Below, in pieces: positions 1 to 10,747 of a stretch of DNA of 64,000 nucleotides. This stretch comes from Gonapodya prolifera JEL478. Its lineage: Eukaryota > Monoblepharomycota > Monoblepharidomycetes > Monoblepharidales > Gonapodyaceae. The DNA lies in NCBI GenBank assembly GCA_001574975.1, contig KQ965847.1, forward strand, positions 62,001-126,000. The letters are read 5' to 3'. A program made the position numbers and the translations under genes. The notes below the pieces were generated by a model. It ran no database searches. It had not been told where the DNA came from and saw only the letters and a list, made by a program, of their open reading frames with translations. Numbering within the stretch: position 1 is the stretch's first letter; each line of letters starts with the position of its first letter.

Positions 1-1
1 C

Positions 2-1637
2 GCCATATCTACTTTCGAACCCATTTTTGAAGGCGGGGACCCGTACCTTCAGCCACCCGGCTCTTCTTGGGACTTTTCCTACCCATCACCCTCCGCCACA
101 ACCGGCTCATTGTCCAGCCCGAGGGAACCAAGTCCCGTGCACCTCGTGTCGCCAGATCCAGCCGACGGGATTCACCCACTCTTCGCATATGACTTGTCTG
201 ATCACCTGACGGAAACCTCGGCCCACCTCACCAGTTCCGAGGGGGCTTCGTCAAGAGCAAGCTCGCGTCGCGGAGGCGGAGGCGGCAAAGTCCTCCCCGG
301 CGCCGCGCGCCACCACCTGACGGCCGTCGCGGCGCTCATCAAGGAATCCAGCCCGCACCACTCAGCCTCCACGGGGACGACGTCCTCGCTCACTTCGTCG
401 ACCCTTTCGTCATTGTCGTCGTTCGAGCTGCAGCCCCTGCACTGCCCGCACCGAACTTGTAACCACGTGTTCTACTGTGAGCCTCAGGGTGTGCTCAGGG
501 ACCCCGATTCGGCGACGCTGGTGTATGCTACATCACCGGACGTGCTCATTGCGGATAAGGATTGTCCGTTGGTGACGCATGTAATCGAGGACCATGAGGC
601 AGATATTGTGTTCGAGTGAGTTGCTGGTCCGTGTTCAATCCTCCGAGGAAACTGACGTACGTCCGCCTGTACTCGCGCCGATTTCGTACAGCGACCCTCA
701 CCTGAAAACCAAAACCGGACGTCCCGAAAAGGTGTGGCACTGCCCGTACGTTGGGTGCAACTACAAGAGCAAGAAGTCCAACGTTGCGGCACACATGCTG
801 AGTGGGCGAACAGGACATCATAGCAAGAAGCACTTCTTTTGTCAGGTGGGTTCAAAACATTTTAGGGCGAAGGAAGATGTTGATTGATGAGATCGTTTCC
901 TTCCTCGTTCTATCGACTGGGTCATAGCCCTGTTTGGAGATCCACAAGGTCCACACCTTCTTGTACAACTACCAATCCGTCGTGCAGCACTTTGAAGATG
1001 TGCACAACCAAAGAGTGACCAAGCGAAGCGGCGGTCGTGTCAGCAATGCGTCCAAGAGGGAAGATACCATCAAGCGTACCAGCGCACCACCTGCAGGATC
1101 TGTCATGGACGGCGCAAATGGTGCAGAGGTTGGCGATATTGATTCCCGGGAGAAGGGGCCCGAAGGAGGAGGTGCTGTGAGGAAGGGTGGTCCTGGAAGT
1201 GAGTTTCCGTGTTATTTTTTGTTGTTGTACCCCAACAAACCTCAGTCCAACAACTGGTTTTCGACTCAGCTCACCCGTTCCAGCTGGCGCGACAGATTGG
1301 TCACCCCTATGCGCCTCCCGCGTCGAAGGGGGTGAAGTCCGGTGGACCCAAGACGAGGATGAGGGGTGAGGAAGCGTACGAGCCAGAGCTTGCAAGCGAC
1401 GGGGAGGAGGTGGCTGAGGAAGAAGATCGCGGAGAGGAAGAAGAAACAAAGATCGAGGATCATGGTGATCAGCATGATAATGGGAAGGGGAAAGCGTCGA
1501 CTGCGGCGTCTCTATCTGTGCAGGACAAGGTCGACAAAGAGGACCGCAGCCCACCCAAATTAGATTCGAGTGTTGATGAACTGGCTAGTCGCATAGAGGG
1601 CTTGTCAGTCAGCAGCGAGGCAAAAGTGGAAGAGTAG
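2..1637 (+). CDS. Zinc-finger-like protein, 5' end outside the window
   Basis: Four exons keep phase throughout: 2-615, 692-845, 928-1198 and 1270-1637 (TAG stop), giving at least 468 residues. The first frame is open from base 2 with no ATG, so the true start lies upstream of the window. Cys/His spacing suggests three C2H2-like fingers: LHCPHRTCNH followed by THVIEDH (exon 1), WHCPYVGCNY followed by AAHMLSGRTGHH (exon 2), and FFCQPCLEIH followed by QHFEDVH across the exon 2/3 junction. The spacing is not the classical CX2-4CX12HX3-4H, so zinc binding is inferred. The N-terminus is Ser/Pro-rich and the C-terminus is highly acidic (runs of E and D). A nuclear DNA- or RNA-binding role is plausible, but I recognise no named family. 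The intron 3 acceptor could instead be at 1245. Confidence 0.62.
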
Positions 1638-1838
1638 CGGCACTTGTTTTGATTTTGAATTGGATATTTTCGATGGGTGCGGGCTTCTCGTTGTCAGATG
1701 TGGTCGATGAGTATTATTTGAATGACAAAATTGCATCGAGAAATTAAACCATGAGTCATAACCATCTTGAAATGAAGCAGCCATTTGAAGATAGCAGGTA
1801 GAGATAACATGTATGCAATAAAGTACATGAGGTATTGG

Positions 1839-3866
1839 TCATGGGGTAGATTGTTGAACCCGTGCTTTAGCAAGCAGTACGACAACCTCTTTCACCGTTC
1901 CGTTGTCCTCGCCAGCACTGTGAATTTCAGTGCACACCACGCATTCATTCTTGTAACCCTGGGGAGCCCCCTTTCCCTTCCCGCTCCACACCGACAAGAG
2001 GTGCTCTCCGTTACAAATTTTCTCTGAGCCTGAAAGCAACGCCTTTGTCTTGCGCTCCTGCAACACGATCTTGAAGTCTACCTCACCCTGTCTATTCTTC
2101 CACTGGCTTACCCCTCGGGTTGCGAGAAGAGAAAAGCATGAGTGTAGGATTTGGAGCATTGTGAGCGATGTCGTTCCGGCCCTCCAAGTATGCCGTCCCC
2201 AATTGTTACGAAGGCCAAAGCGGAAGCTAGCTGACACCTCGGGTACTGTATCAGACTGGAGGCGAAGCTTGGTGTTAATTTCCGCCGCCATGGAGTTGTT
2301 CACACTGAAGAGGGATTCATCTTCCTCCTCATTTTGATCCTCTTTGTCCTTTTCCTCGCCCTCCTCTTCCTCGAGGTCGACACAATGCTGAATATTTATT
2401 CTCGTTTCATTGTTCCAATCCCCCGCCCGGATTCGCCATCTTCGCGCCACACGCGCGATTGTCACCAAGTGACGCGCCCTCAAATCCTGGGGCTCCACTC
2501 CGCGAGAAACACTTTTCAAGGTGGAAAAGCTCTGAGATACACTCGTAGGCTTCAATCGTCTCTTCGTTAACGGGTCTGGTTCAGTCGCAATGCCCTCAAA
2601 TTGACTTTCTTCGACAGGCACCTCATCATCGTCTTCGGGCACTGCAGATGCCAGTGAAGCCTTCCCGGTGAATTTTTGCATAGTTGAAACGTTTAATGTC
2701 TGAGACGGTTGATCAATCGACCGGACCATATTGCAGATTTTGGCTGTTTGTCGAGAGTCGATCGCCACACCAGTTGCAACAGTTGATCCATTTGATCTGC
2801 TTGGGACAAGAAGGGCAGGCGACAGCCGTCTCTTACTTGTGTCCCCGCTCTTATTTAAATCGCTCCCTGTTTGTTTGAAAGGGGCCTTGTGAACTTGTTG
2901 GCCCGTTGGCAGTGCGTCGTCTCCATTGTTCTGGTCCGGGTCGAATATATGAACGTCGTCTTCCTCGAACAACTTTCGTCGTTTTCGGGGGGGTGGTGGT
3001 TGTGGCGAGCTAACTGCGGTCTTCGTCCCGTCCATTGTATCCACTGCAGCGGAGGATGGCCTCTTCAAGTTCCCGCCATCATGATTTCCGCTCAAGGAGA
3101 TGGAGTCGTCTTCCGTTGTATTTGGGTCACCGGTAAGCTGGGTGATTCGAGTACCGGATGCGGAAGCGATGCTCGACACCCCCCGCCCAACAGCGCGCTC
3201 CTCCTCCGTCGGCGCAGCACCACTCCTTATTCCAAGTTGGGGCTGTCGAGTCTTCGGTGGTGGAAGAGGGTGAGTGGGTGGAGCATCGAGATGGTGTTGG
3301 GATCGTCCGCGGTTCGGAAAGTAGAATGACGGTTGTGGAACACCTTGAGGGAAGTACGTTTTGTTGGTCAGAGAAATGCCGACATAGTTCACGTCTGGAA
3401 AGGCATACGGTCAAAGTAAGTCTCTCAAGGTGAAGACGATGAATGTCTGTAGCAGTACAAACCACGTCTCAAATGCCTCTCGAACCTTTGGGCAAGGACG
3501 GGGCCGCCGACTTGTTTCGAGAGCGAAAGTCGCAAATCGTCGTCCCAGCTGTAATAACCATACTAGTGTCATCGAATCGGACCTCACGTTTGAGTGCAGT
3601 TGACGAAAGGCTTACTAGGACGAATTTACGAACTCGAACAGCTCTCGAGCGGTGGTAATCAGAGCTCCGAGTTTCCAATTGTGGTGGACATAAAGATAAA
3701 GTGATTTGGTGGTCTCGAAGGCTGGATGATGGGGGGAGAAGGAAGGGACGATTCTGTTCGAAGATTGTGGTCAGCGAATGGCGGCAGAGATTCACGATGA
3801 CTCTTACTCGAAGAGAAGAAGCTCAGCCTCAGTCGGTGAGAACCCTGGCGAGGATCCGCCGGCCAT
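1839..3866 (-). CDS. Unknown 611-residue protein with a repeated C-terminal domain
   Basis: Exons 3866-3808, 3753-3616, 3548-3466 and 3394-1839 splice in phase to 611 residues from ATG (MAGGSSPGFSPTEAELLLFE) to TGA. Residues ~10-115 look folded and include a hydrophobic/aromatic stretch (SLYLYVHHNWKLGALITTAR) and YWDDDLRLSLSKQ. Residues ~125-420 are polar, Pro/Ser-rich and probably disordered, with an acidic run (EEEEGEEKDKEDQNEEEDE). The last ~130 residues form a compact domain with RFGLRNNWG, RGVSQWKNRQGEVDFKI, EKICNGEH and CVVCTEIH. The same domain occurs, broken, at 5500-5949 on the other strand. I do not recognise the family; chromatin or telomere roles would be guesses. The exon model rests on phase closure and canonical sites; only intron 3 (GTGGTT donor) is weak. 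Confidence 0.6.
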
Positions 3867-4075
3867 TCAGTGGTGTTTATGGATAACTGTTGGAAGGACC
3901 CCACTCGCTCAAAAGAACAACACCGAGGTCAAATAGATTTTCATAATACCACCACCAGCTCATAAACTTTGAGTGTAATCGAGTATCCAACGGATATCAC
4001 CTAATTGTGCACAATTCTTATAGTTGTATATCGTCTTGTAGCCCCATCGCCGGTCCACCGATCGTGCCGAGATTC

Positions 4076-4828
4076 CTAGCGATAAATCGGCGGGGCACCT
4101 CCTTGGAGAAGGGGCTCATGTTCTCCCGCCTCTGCGTCGCGAACAATCTTTCGAATCTGTAAAACCAACAGAACGGATATGACCGTCACAGTGCACAGAG
4201 TAGACACCAGTGGGCCCCAAACGTATTCCAACTTGAGAGTAGCATCCGGGACCAGCGCGGCCTGTTGCAGTGCGAGCGTAAGAATTTGTTAGATGGGCAC
4301 GACGGCTTCTGATTGATCCCCGCTTATATCACACCTCGAATGCAGCATGAAACGTAATGAGCAAATCAAGTAGAGCCGTCGCAAGTATGAAAATCGTGCC
4401 GAGGCTCTAAGTTTCGTTTTGATAGGAGGTATTCAGCATGAGGCTGACAGTTCGACAACCTCGTCGCGCAGAACTGGGTCTTCCACACTCACTAACACAT
4501 CAAGCACTTTCGCATATGCCACTGGGTGTCCCTTGAGGAACTGCTTGTCACCATTTCCGACCGGTAGGTTGATAAAGTCAATCGGTATCCGCTTCAACGA
4601 CAACACGATCGCCAGAATCACCACCGCTGTACCAAACGATATACCGACAAAGATACCCAGAAGTGTTTCTTTCGACGACCAGCTGTCGGGCTTCCCGGCG
4701 GTGTCCCAGTGGATGGGGACCCGGTCCGGGAGTTTGGGGTAGAAGCTCAACGCATCGGCAAAAATCAGCGACAGCAGAGCGGTGATAAGCAGCAATGGCA
4801 GCGATCGAAGAAATGCCGCCATGTTAGG
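4076..4828 (-). CDS. DUF1648-like membrane protein
   Basis: Three exons (4828-4493, 4406-4335, 4261-4076) splice in phase to 197 residues. The N-terminus MPNMAAFLRSLPLLLITALL is a membrane helix. It is followed by LPDRVPIHWDTAGKPDSW, the conserved loop of the DUF1648/SdpI-like family (P-x-HW-x-x-G-x-P-D). A second helix is FVGISFGTAVVILAIVLSL, a third comes from exon 2 (GTIFILATALLDLLITFHAA), and a fourth covers VSTLCTVTVISVLLVL. The C-terminal tail (EAGEHEPLLQGGAPPIYR) is polar and carries an acidic EPLL signal that often directs proteins to vacuolar or endosomal membranes. The biochemical function of eukaryotic members is unknown. The ATG at 4828 is chosen because the frame upstream has no ATG. 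Family assignment is from the loop motif only. Confidence 0.65.
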
Positions 4829-4963
4829 CATCGGCGCGAATGTTTGAGGAACGTCTCCCACCCCGAGATTAATTGTCCACGCGACATTCACTTCTACCGA
4901 CGAACGCAATAGATAACAAATTGGTAATGAGTGTTTTGAGCGAAAAGGGTAATTTCTAATGCA

Positions 4964-5332
4964 TCATTTGGATCCTTCGAAATCTTCCGTGCTTTCCTTA
5001 AAGACCAGCAAGTCTACTTCTACGCTCTCGCGCATCCGAACGTTCGGTGGAGCGGTCGGGTTGGTGAAGGCACCGTGGGGAACATGTCTCAACAGACAAA
5101 CACAAGCATTCCGACGGGTGGAGTGGGGAGGGATGAGTCTTGTTCTTGTGGGCGCGCGCTGGTGTGGACGTGGACGTCGAAGTCGGCTTGGGCTTGGAGT
5201 TATTGCGCCTGTGGATTTGGGTGTGGGGCAAGAGGGGCTTACAAGGAGCTTGAGCAAGGGCTTGGTGGCCTTGGCGTCGGTGTCGAGGTTGACTTGGTTT
5301 GGCGTATAAGATGAACCGGGTCGGGCTTTCAT
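4964..5332 (-). CDS. Possible small basic protein, hypothetical
   Basis: This is an ATG-started open frame of 122 codons (MKARPGSSYTPNQVNLDTDA...). The ends look more protein-like (NLDTDAKATKPLLKLL; ESVEVDLLVFKESTEDFEGS) than the Arg/Pro/Thr-rich middle. The middle could be an unspliced intron with a GTAAGC donor after KLL, but no convincing acceptor is visible. An overlapping plus-strand frame (4959-5309) also has an ATG. Nothing in the product is recognisable, and GC-rich DNA gives many chance open frames, so this is a weak call. Confidence 0.2.
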   Translation of the reverse strand: MKARPGSSYTPNQVNLDTDAKATKPLLKLLVSPSCPTPKSTGAITPSPSRLRRPRPHQRAPTRTRLIPPHSTRRNACVCLLRHVPHGAFTNPTAPPNVRMRESVEVDLLVFKESTEDFEGSK

Positions 5333-5499
5333 GCGCGTGCGCGATTCGTCTGTCGTGGGGGACGGGGGTTGGGTAGCCGGCAGAGTCCGCGTCCAACGTC
5401 TGATCCACGGGCAAGTCCAACAGCCAACTCCGTCCCCATGGCACCGGCCGGCTCAATCATTCACGGTCACGTCTGGTCGCAGGACCGTAATTATTCAGC

Positions 5500-5949
5500 A
5501 AGAGTCAAGACGTGAGAGCAAGACTTGAGAAAGAGTTTGTCGTTGGGTCCACTTTTGGCAGAAATTTTGCACACTGCCTTCGAGTTCCACTTTGGTCTGT
5601 GGGAGAACTGGGATGGCATGCATTCCGCCCTTGCCGACCCACACTGTTTCAGGCAGTGCACTGCGCAAAAGACGTTTTGCGAGAGCGAGGGGTTCGCCAG
5701 TGGACACTCAACCATGGTGTCGTGGACTTCAAGGTGGTTGTGAAGGAGCGCGAGGTCAATAACCGATTGGCTGCCGCTGAGGATGTGTGTAACGGGGAGG
5801 ATATTATGCAGAAATGGAAGGACTCTGGAAACAAAGTGATGAAGTTGAACTGCGACGTGTGCACTGCCGTGATGCAAGTGGCGAAAACAAATTACAAAGC
5901 GGTCAAGGCACTTGTTGAGTGGATGGTGACAACCCAGGTTCAACAGTAG
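5500..5949 (+). pseudogene. Broken copy of the C-terminal domain of the 1839-3866 gene
   Basis: On the strand opposite to the parent, this stretch encodes the same domain as the C-terminus of the 1839-3866 gene. One frame gives LLAEILHTAFEFHFGLWENW (parent: AAEINTKLRL...FRFGLRNNWG). A second frame gives RGVRQWTLNHGVVDFKVVV, EDVCNGEDIM, CDVCTAVMQVA and a terminal QVQQ (parent: RGVSQWKNRQGEVDFKIVL, EKICNGEH, CVVCTEIH, RVQQ). The frame changes between about 5615 and 5645, and no upstream exons of the parent were found nearby. It therefore looks like an inverted duplicate that has lost its N-terminal part and its reading frame. Similarity at protein level is moderate, so the duplication is not recent. 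A short unrecognised intron could hide the frame change, but none with good sites is visible. Confidence 0.6.
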
Positions 5950-6134
5950 GGGATTTGATTCAGCTCCACAGACACTATGAATTCCTTTTAGAAGTGCAGC
6001 AGCTGTAGCGTCTAGGCGAGCTTGTTAGATTCATTGGATTTCCCTGTAAAACAGGTGGTCCGCTTGAACCACAACGTCGCGGACTGTGCACTTTTCGATC
6101 TCCGCAATCTTCCGGCCCATGATCTCACCCCCAT

Positions 6135-7048
6135 TTAAACACAATCTCTCAGGCATATCATCTTCCTCGTGCGCTCCCTCCCTTCCAGGTCCCCTAAAAT
6201 CTTCAGGACACGAAGATTTTTAAAAGCGGTGAGTGATTCGTATGCAGTTCCACTGAAGGGAAGAGATGAGCCAAGGTATTTTTCGAGTATCAAGGTCCGC
6301 AACGAATCCCGACATGTGACGAGACTCGGAAGTGAGACCATGACCATTGGGAAATAGAACGCAATTTGAAGATAGTAGAGGCCATTCATCTCTCGCAGAC
6401 TCACGTCCACGTAATCCGCATCCGCATCTTCCGAAACCATCACGTTCAGAAAGTGAATCCTGTTCGGTTGACGTATCGAAGAGGCAATACAAGGGAGCCA
6501 GTTTGTGGCCCTTATGACCATCGCCCTCAACGATGGGGAGACATCCTTGAAGAATTATGACGCCTCCTGAGTGTGAGTGTTGCTCAATGAGTGGCCCTCA
6601 GGGATGTGGATGTTACGAGGCCGAACAAGTCCCTTGAGGTCCTCACTGAGGCTCTGTCGCTTCGCAGAAATCTGGGCGCTTCTCCTCGGTTTTTCAGATC
6701 CACCCTCACTGAAGCCCAGCTCGCGACAAATGCAGGACCGTGCCAGGCTTTGCTATCGCAGTTGAGCCTTGATTTTGACAAAATGCACCTCAAACGTGTG
6801 TCTACCGCAAAAAGGGGTGATACTCACCTGACGAGCATGTACGATAAGGGTTTCTGTGTTACGTTGCGCTCGCCGACAAAGTCCAGGCCGCGCTCCAGGA
6901 TCTCGGGCACCTCCAGGCATCTGATGACGGGCGAACGTGGCTGGGAGATGCATCCGTCGTCGAGACGGAAATGCGTGCGGGATTCCATTCGAATGCGATT
7001 GCTCGTATAACGCCGGCAAAAAGAATGAAGTTCTACCGGCTCTTTCAT
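6135..7048 (-). CDS. F-box-like protein
   Basis: Exons 7048-6828, 6767-6617 and 6545-6135 close in phase to about 260 residues. Residues ~30-75 resemble a fungal F-box: a Leu/Val-Pro-Glu-Ile-Leu core (CLEVPEILERGLDFVGE) just before the first intron. The rest (WHGPAFVASWASVRVDL; DSLRTLILEKYLG; AFKNLRVLKILGDLEG) looks like the leucine-rich, LRR-like tail found in many fungal F-box proteins. F-box proteins link substrates to SCF ubiquitin ligases through Skp1. The substrate is unknown, and fungi carry large divergent families. The first donor (GTGAGT) is good; the second donor (GTAACA) and its acceptor (CAAG) are less certain. A start at a second in-frame Met about 20 residues downstream is also possible. 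Confidence 0.5.
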
Positions 7049-7143
7049 TCTCTCGATCTCAACTGTAACATAGGTGATTTAAATATATACTACATTTACA
7101 CTACGTCACTGTACAAGACCCTATTCCGTGTTAGCCAAAAACG

Positions 7144-9100
7144 TTAGCGGGATTTTCGGTCAAGCGTGGTTGGAGACGCGGAATTGACGGTGGAGGCCCG
7201 ACGAGATGAGTCCAGTTCGGCCGATACCATTGGTGATGGAGAGCGTTGAACAAGAGACTTATTTTCTGGAGTTTGCAAAAGTGTAGTGTGTTGTCACCAA
7301 CAAGGGTCAGAGAAACATGTTTAGCAACAGCAATCGGCGGCGGGGAATCCACCACTTACGCTTTACGGCCTCAGTAAAGACCTTGATCATAGTCAAGAAG
7401 TTATCATGAGTTGCGTGTACTTCGCTCACCACAGAAATGCGCGAAGCCGGGTTCCCGTTCCGAAAGTCGGAGAAATCGAACTTGGTGGCTTTTTACATCA
7501 TTACCAGTATCTCCTGCAGTGGTTTTGTTATGAAGACCCAAGAGAATATGAGAGTTGCGATGGCAAGGAATATGACGATGGTGATGGCTGGGGATCAGTT
7601 TCACGGAGATGATGTTAAAAATGACAAGAAGAGATTGTGACATATTGAATTCAGAACAAAGTAGCGCACCAGAAAGCATCACGAAGAGGGTCGATTTGTG
7701 TCCGTCCGCTTCCAAAAGAGCTTTGAGCTGGAGTGTATCGCCGACATAATCCGTGATGGGTCTTTCGATAAAAAAGACAAGTTTGAGACTTATGGCAGTC
7801 CTCTTCACGTCTTTTGTTGGTGCACTCACGCTCCCAAAACGAGCACAAACTGGTACCCCTACATCTTCAACGTCGTGACGCTGAATACGGTGCCTGAGAG
7901 TGTAAGCATGCAGAGATTCGAGGTACAGATGTACAAGTGGGACTGCAGCAAAAGCATAACAAAGCCGTCTAGCCACATCTGCGAAGACGTACATCTCGTA
8001 TTGCTGTATAGTCTCCTCCAAAGCCGGACATTGCAATAACTTCCGCTTTCGTCGACACCAGATAAAACACCGAGTTTTGCGAGTTTTGCGTTGCTGTCTT
8101 CTTCACCGCGTCCAAATAGTCGTTAATGAATTCGATGAGTACCATCATAGTGAGTGTTCTAACGGTGTTGTTCCCGCTGTCATATACGCCCGTGAACATC
8201 TTTTCCACCACGGCGGAACTAATGACTTCAGGGCTCATGAGCAGAATCTGCCCTCGTGGTATCTTAGAGACCTCGAGTGGAGACACCAGTGGAATAGGAT
8301 AGGTGAAGTTGGCCGTGATGTCTCCAAGGCGCAAGAACACGGGATCGATTGCGGAGATGATCAAGTTGCCTCGAGTGGACGTTGTGTTGAGGCAAAACTT
8401 TGAGCACGTTATGTTTGTCGTCCATAAGCTTAATGTCCGTGGGTTTCCTCCCGAGAGGGGGCCCATTTCGGTTCCGCCGTACGCAAAGCCGTTGAAAGGA
8501 TTGTGCTGCATGATTGACAACAAGGACCCACGTTCGATAGCTACGCCCACCGCCAAGCCATCGGTAACCAGCTTTTAACATCACGAGGATGGTGTAGTGA
8601 TGTGGGAAAGTTCAAGTACGTATTTATTATGTGATCGCTTCAATAAAAGGGCGAGGTCTGCTCACATTTCTGTAGTAGGACGATATCCGCTCCGATATGT
8701 ACCTGCTGGCTTCCTCTTGTCTTGATGATGCAAGTGCGAAGATGCTCTGCGTGGCTTCAAGTCCGTCAGAGCCCAAATGACGGGGACGAAAGTTTGAGCT
8801 CCCAATTAGTCTGCAGCCATGCATTGTACAGTTGGACCAAACATACCTTGATCAGACGACCTGGTAATGCTATTATTGTTGGTCGTGACTCCCATCGCCA
8901 CAGTGATGGGCGCCACAGCGACAGTGCTAGATCGGACGGCTGGTGGGATCAATTAGCGACATCAACACCCATGACGAATGAGCGGAAGATTGGAAGCGCG
9001 TAGGAACTCACTTTGTAAGAACGAGAGCGACGATCACCATCCACAGACTAAACCATCCAACATTAACCCTAGTTGCCTGCGCAGCATCGACTTTGGCCAT
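7144..9100 (-). pseudogene. Receptor-like sensor gene (extracellular domain, TM, HAMP-like linker), degenerate and lacking an output domain
   Basis: The start is ATG at 9100 (MAKVDAAQATRVNVGWFSLW, then a membrane helix MVIVALVLT). Exon 1 (9100-9012), exon 2 (8926-8847) and an exon containing SRYISERISSYYRN splice in phase. Then come an extracellular Cache/CHASE-like sensor (VAIERGSLLSIMQH, NPFNGFAYGG, DYLDAVKKTATQN, KAEVIAMSG), a second helix (ITIVIFLAIATLIFSWVF) and a HAMP-like linker (KATKFDFSDF, NNFLTMIKVF-like). A short Ser-rich tail ends at TAA 7144. This is the front half of receptor adenylate/guanylate cyclases or kinases of zoosporic fungi, but no catalytic domain follows. An in-frame TAA lies at 7493-7495, just after the second helix, where Glu is expected. 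The region between the sensor and the second helix does not resolve into one frame. It is probably a decaying or truncated paralogue. Family assignment is inferred from layout. Confidence 0.5.
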
Positions 9101-10747
9101 CGCGAGCGTTGATTCGGGAGAGATGGATGTCCGATCTTTGTCTTTCCATGACTCTGCGCTGGTGCTGCGCTGGGCTGTGTGCTAAATACTGAAGCACTGC
9201 GATCGGCGAGGTAGAAAGGCAGCCACCACCCCCACATCTACATCTCTGCCGACTGCTGTACCCACGACTATGGTCGCTACTCTTCTGAATAATGATGGCA
9301 ATCATCTTCCTCAGGTAAGTATGTCAGTGTGTCGAACCGGTCCCACCGCTGTCTGTTCCTTTTCGCTTCGTTTCACGAATGCTGGCGGAGACGGAGGAGA
9401 CAGACGTACCACGCCCCCCAGTCAACGGAAGGGCTCACGCGTCTCAGAAGAGTTCCCGGCCTCTGCCGGTGCATCACCAAATTCCCTGATGCTCAACGAT
9501 AAGTGGTGTGTGCGTGTGCAGCGCTGGCGTGCCGCCTCACGTGAGATGAAGTTTTGAATGTCAGCCGATCGCGAGAAACGACCCGAAATATTGTTCTTCC
9601 CCTAACTTCCCCAACTTGCGGAGAGAGTAAACTCATTACTTGCGGGGGAAAATTATGTGAGGGCCGAGGGTTGTCCAAACAATGCGAAGACCATCCCACA
9701 CGTGGTCTTAGTCCACCGCCTCCGCGGTGCGAGCGAGTGATATAACAGGGCGAAAGAGGTGGACTTGCGATGGACTTGTGCAATATAGCAACGAATAAAA
9801 CCAAACACCCGATCTTATCAACTGGCGCCCAACATTGGAAGATTCGTGAAGGGAACGGGCGTACCTCACTGGGATGATGGTTGTGATTCAACGGGCTGTA
9901 AAGTAACCATGGCGTTTAAAGTTCAGAGCGACAGTGGAAGGGAAGGACGAAGGGTCCAAGTGTCATTCTTCGGCCGGGCGGAAGTTTGGGCGGTCACACC
10001 ATTCAGTCTGTCGAACTACAGAACCAACTCGCACACGACCACATAATGCAGGAACGCTCGCACGACGGTTTCCAAAGCCTCCAATGAACCAAACGACCAA
10101 AATAAACTTTTGTGCCCAAAACCATATTACAAAAAAGGGATATGCTGCGCGCGTACGAAGAAGCGTGCGCCACCAAATGACGACAGGGACAGAGAGCCAA
10201 ACAAACAAACAAAAAGGGGTTGTGTGGATGTTTTTTTCCGGGTGTTGTGCTTTTTTCCTTCCCCGTCCAACTTCCGCCTCCCGCCCAAACCCGTCACAGC
10301 CCCCGTCCCCATCCCAACCACCCCGGCCCCACCACGTAAACCGACCCACTCCGCTCCGCCAACGCCCCGCGGTTCCTTTAAAAAAATGTGGGATCGGAAG
10401 GGTGTGGAAGGGAGCCTCAGGCAACCGAGCACCTCCTCATCACGACATCTCGCGTGTGCGGATCCTGAGCCGAAGTGCCGACGTCCGAGTTTGCAGGAAA
10501 AAACGGAGACGGGGTGGAGTGCGGCTGGCGGGAGGGGGATGGCGAGGGGATGGCTGTGGGAGGCGGATAGGTGCGCGAGGAGTGCGAAGCATCGAGGAAA
10601 GGAAGTAAACCCCAGGGCAGGTTCCGCCTTCCGCCTTCCGCCCCTCCCGCCGCCCCGCGGACTTCGCCTTCCCCGCTTTCGTTTTTGAGCATGACCCGCA
10701 CACGCCTGCCGCCCCGCGGGACCTCGGGCTCCACCCTCCCCAGGGCC
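9101..10747. other. Intergenic region, no gene recognised
   Basis: Several overlapping open frames occur here (for example 9934-10608 plus and 9963-10424 minus), but they are Arg/Pro/Gly-rich, mutually exclusive and show no motif. The stretch from about 10200 is increasingly GC-rich with homopolymer runs. It lies 3' of the Zn2Cys6 gene and upstream of the receptor-like gene, so promoter elements of the latter probably sit near 9100-9500. Confidence 0.5.
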
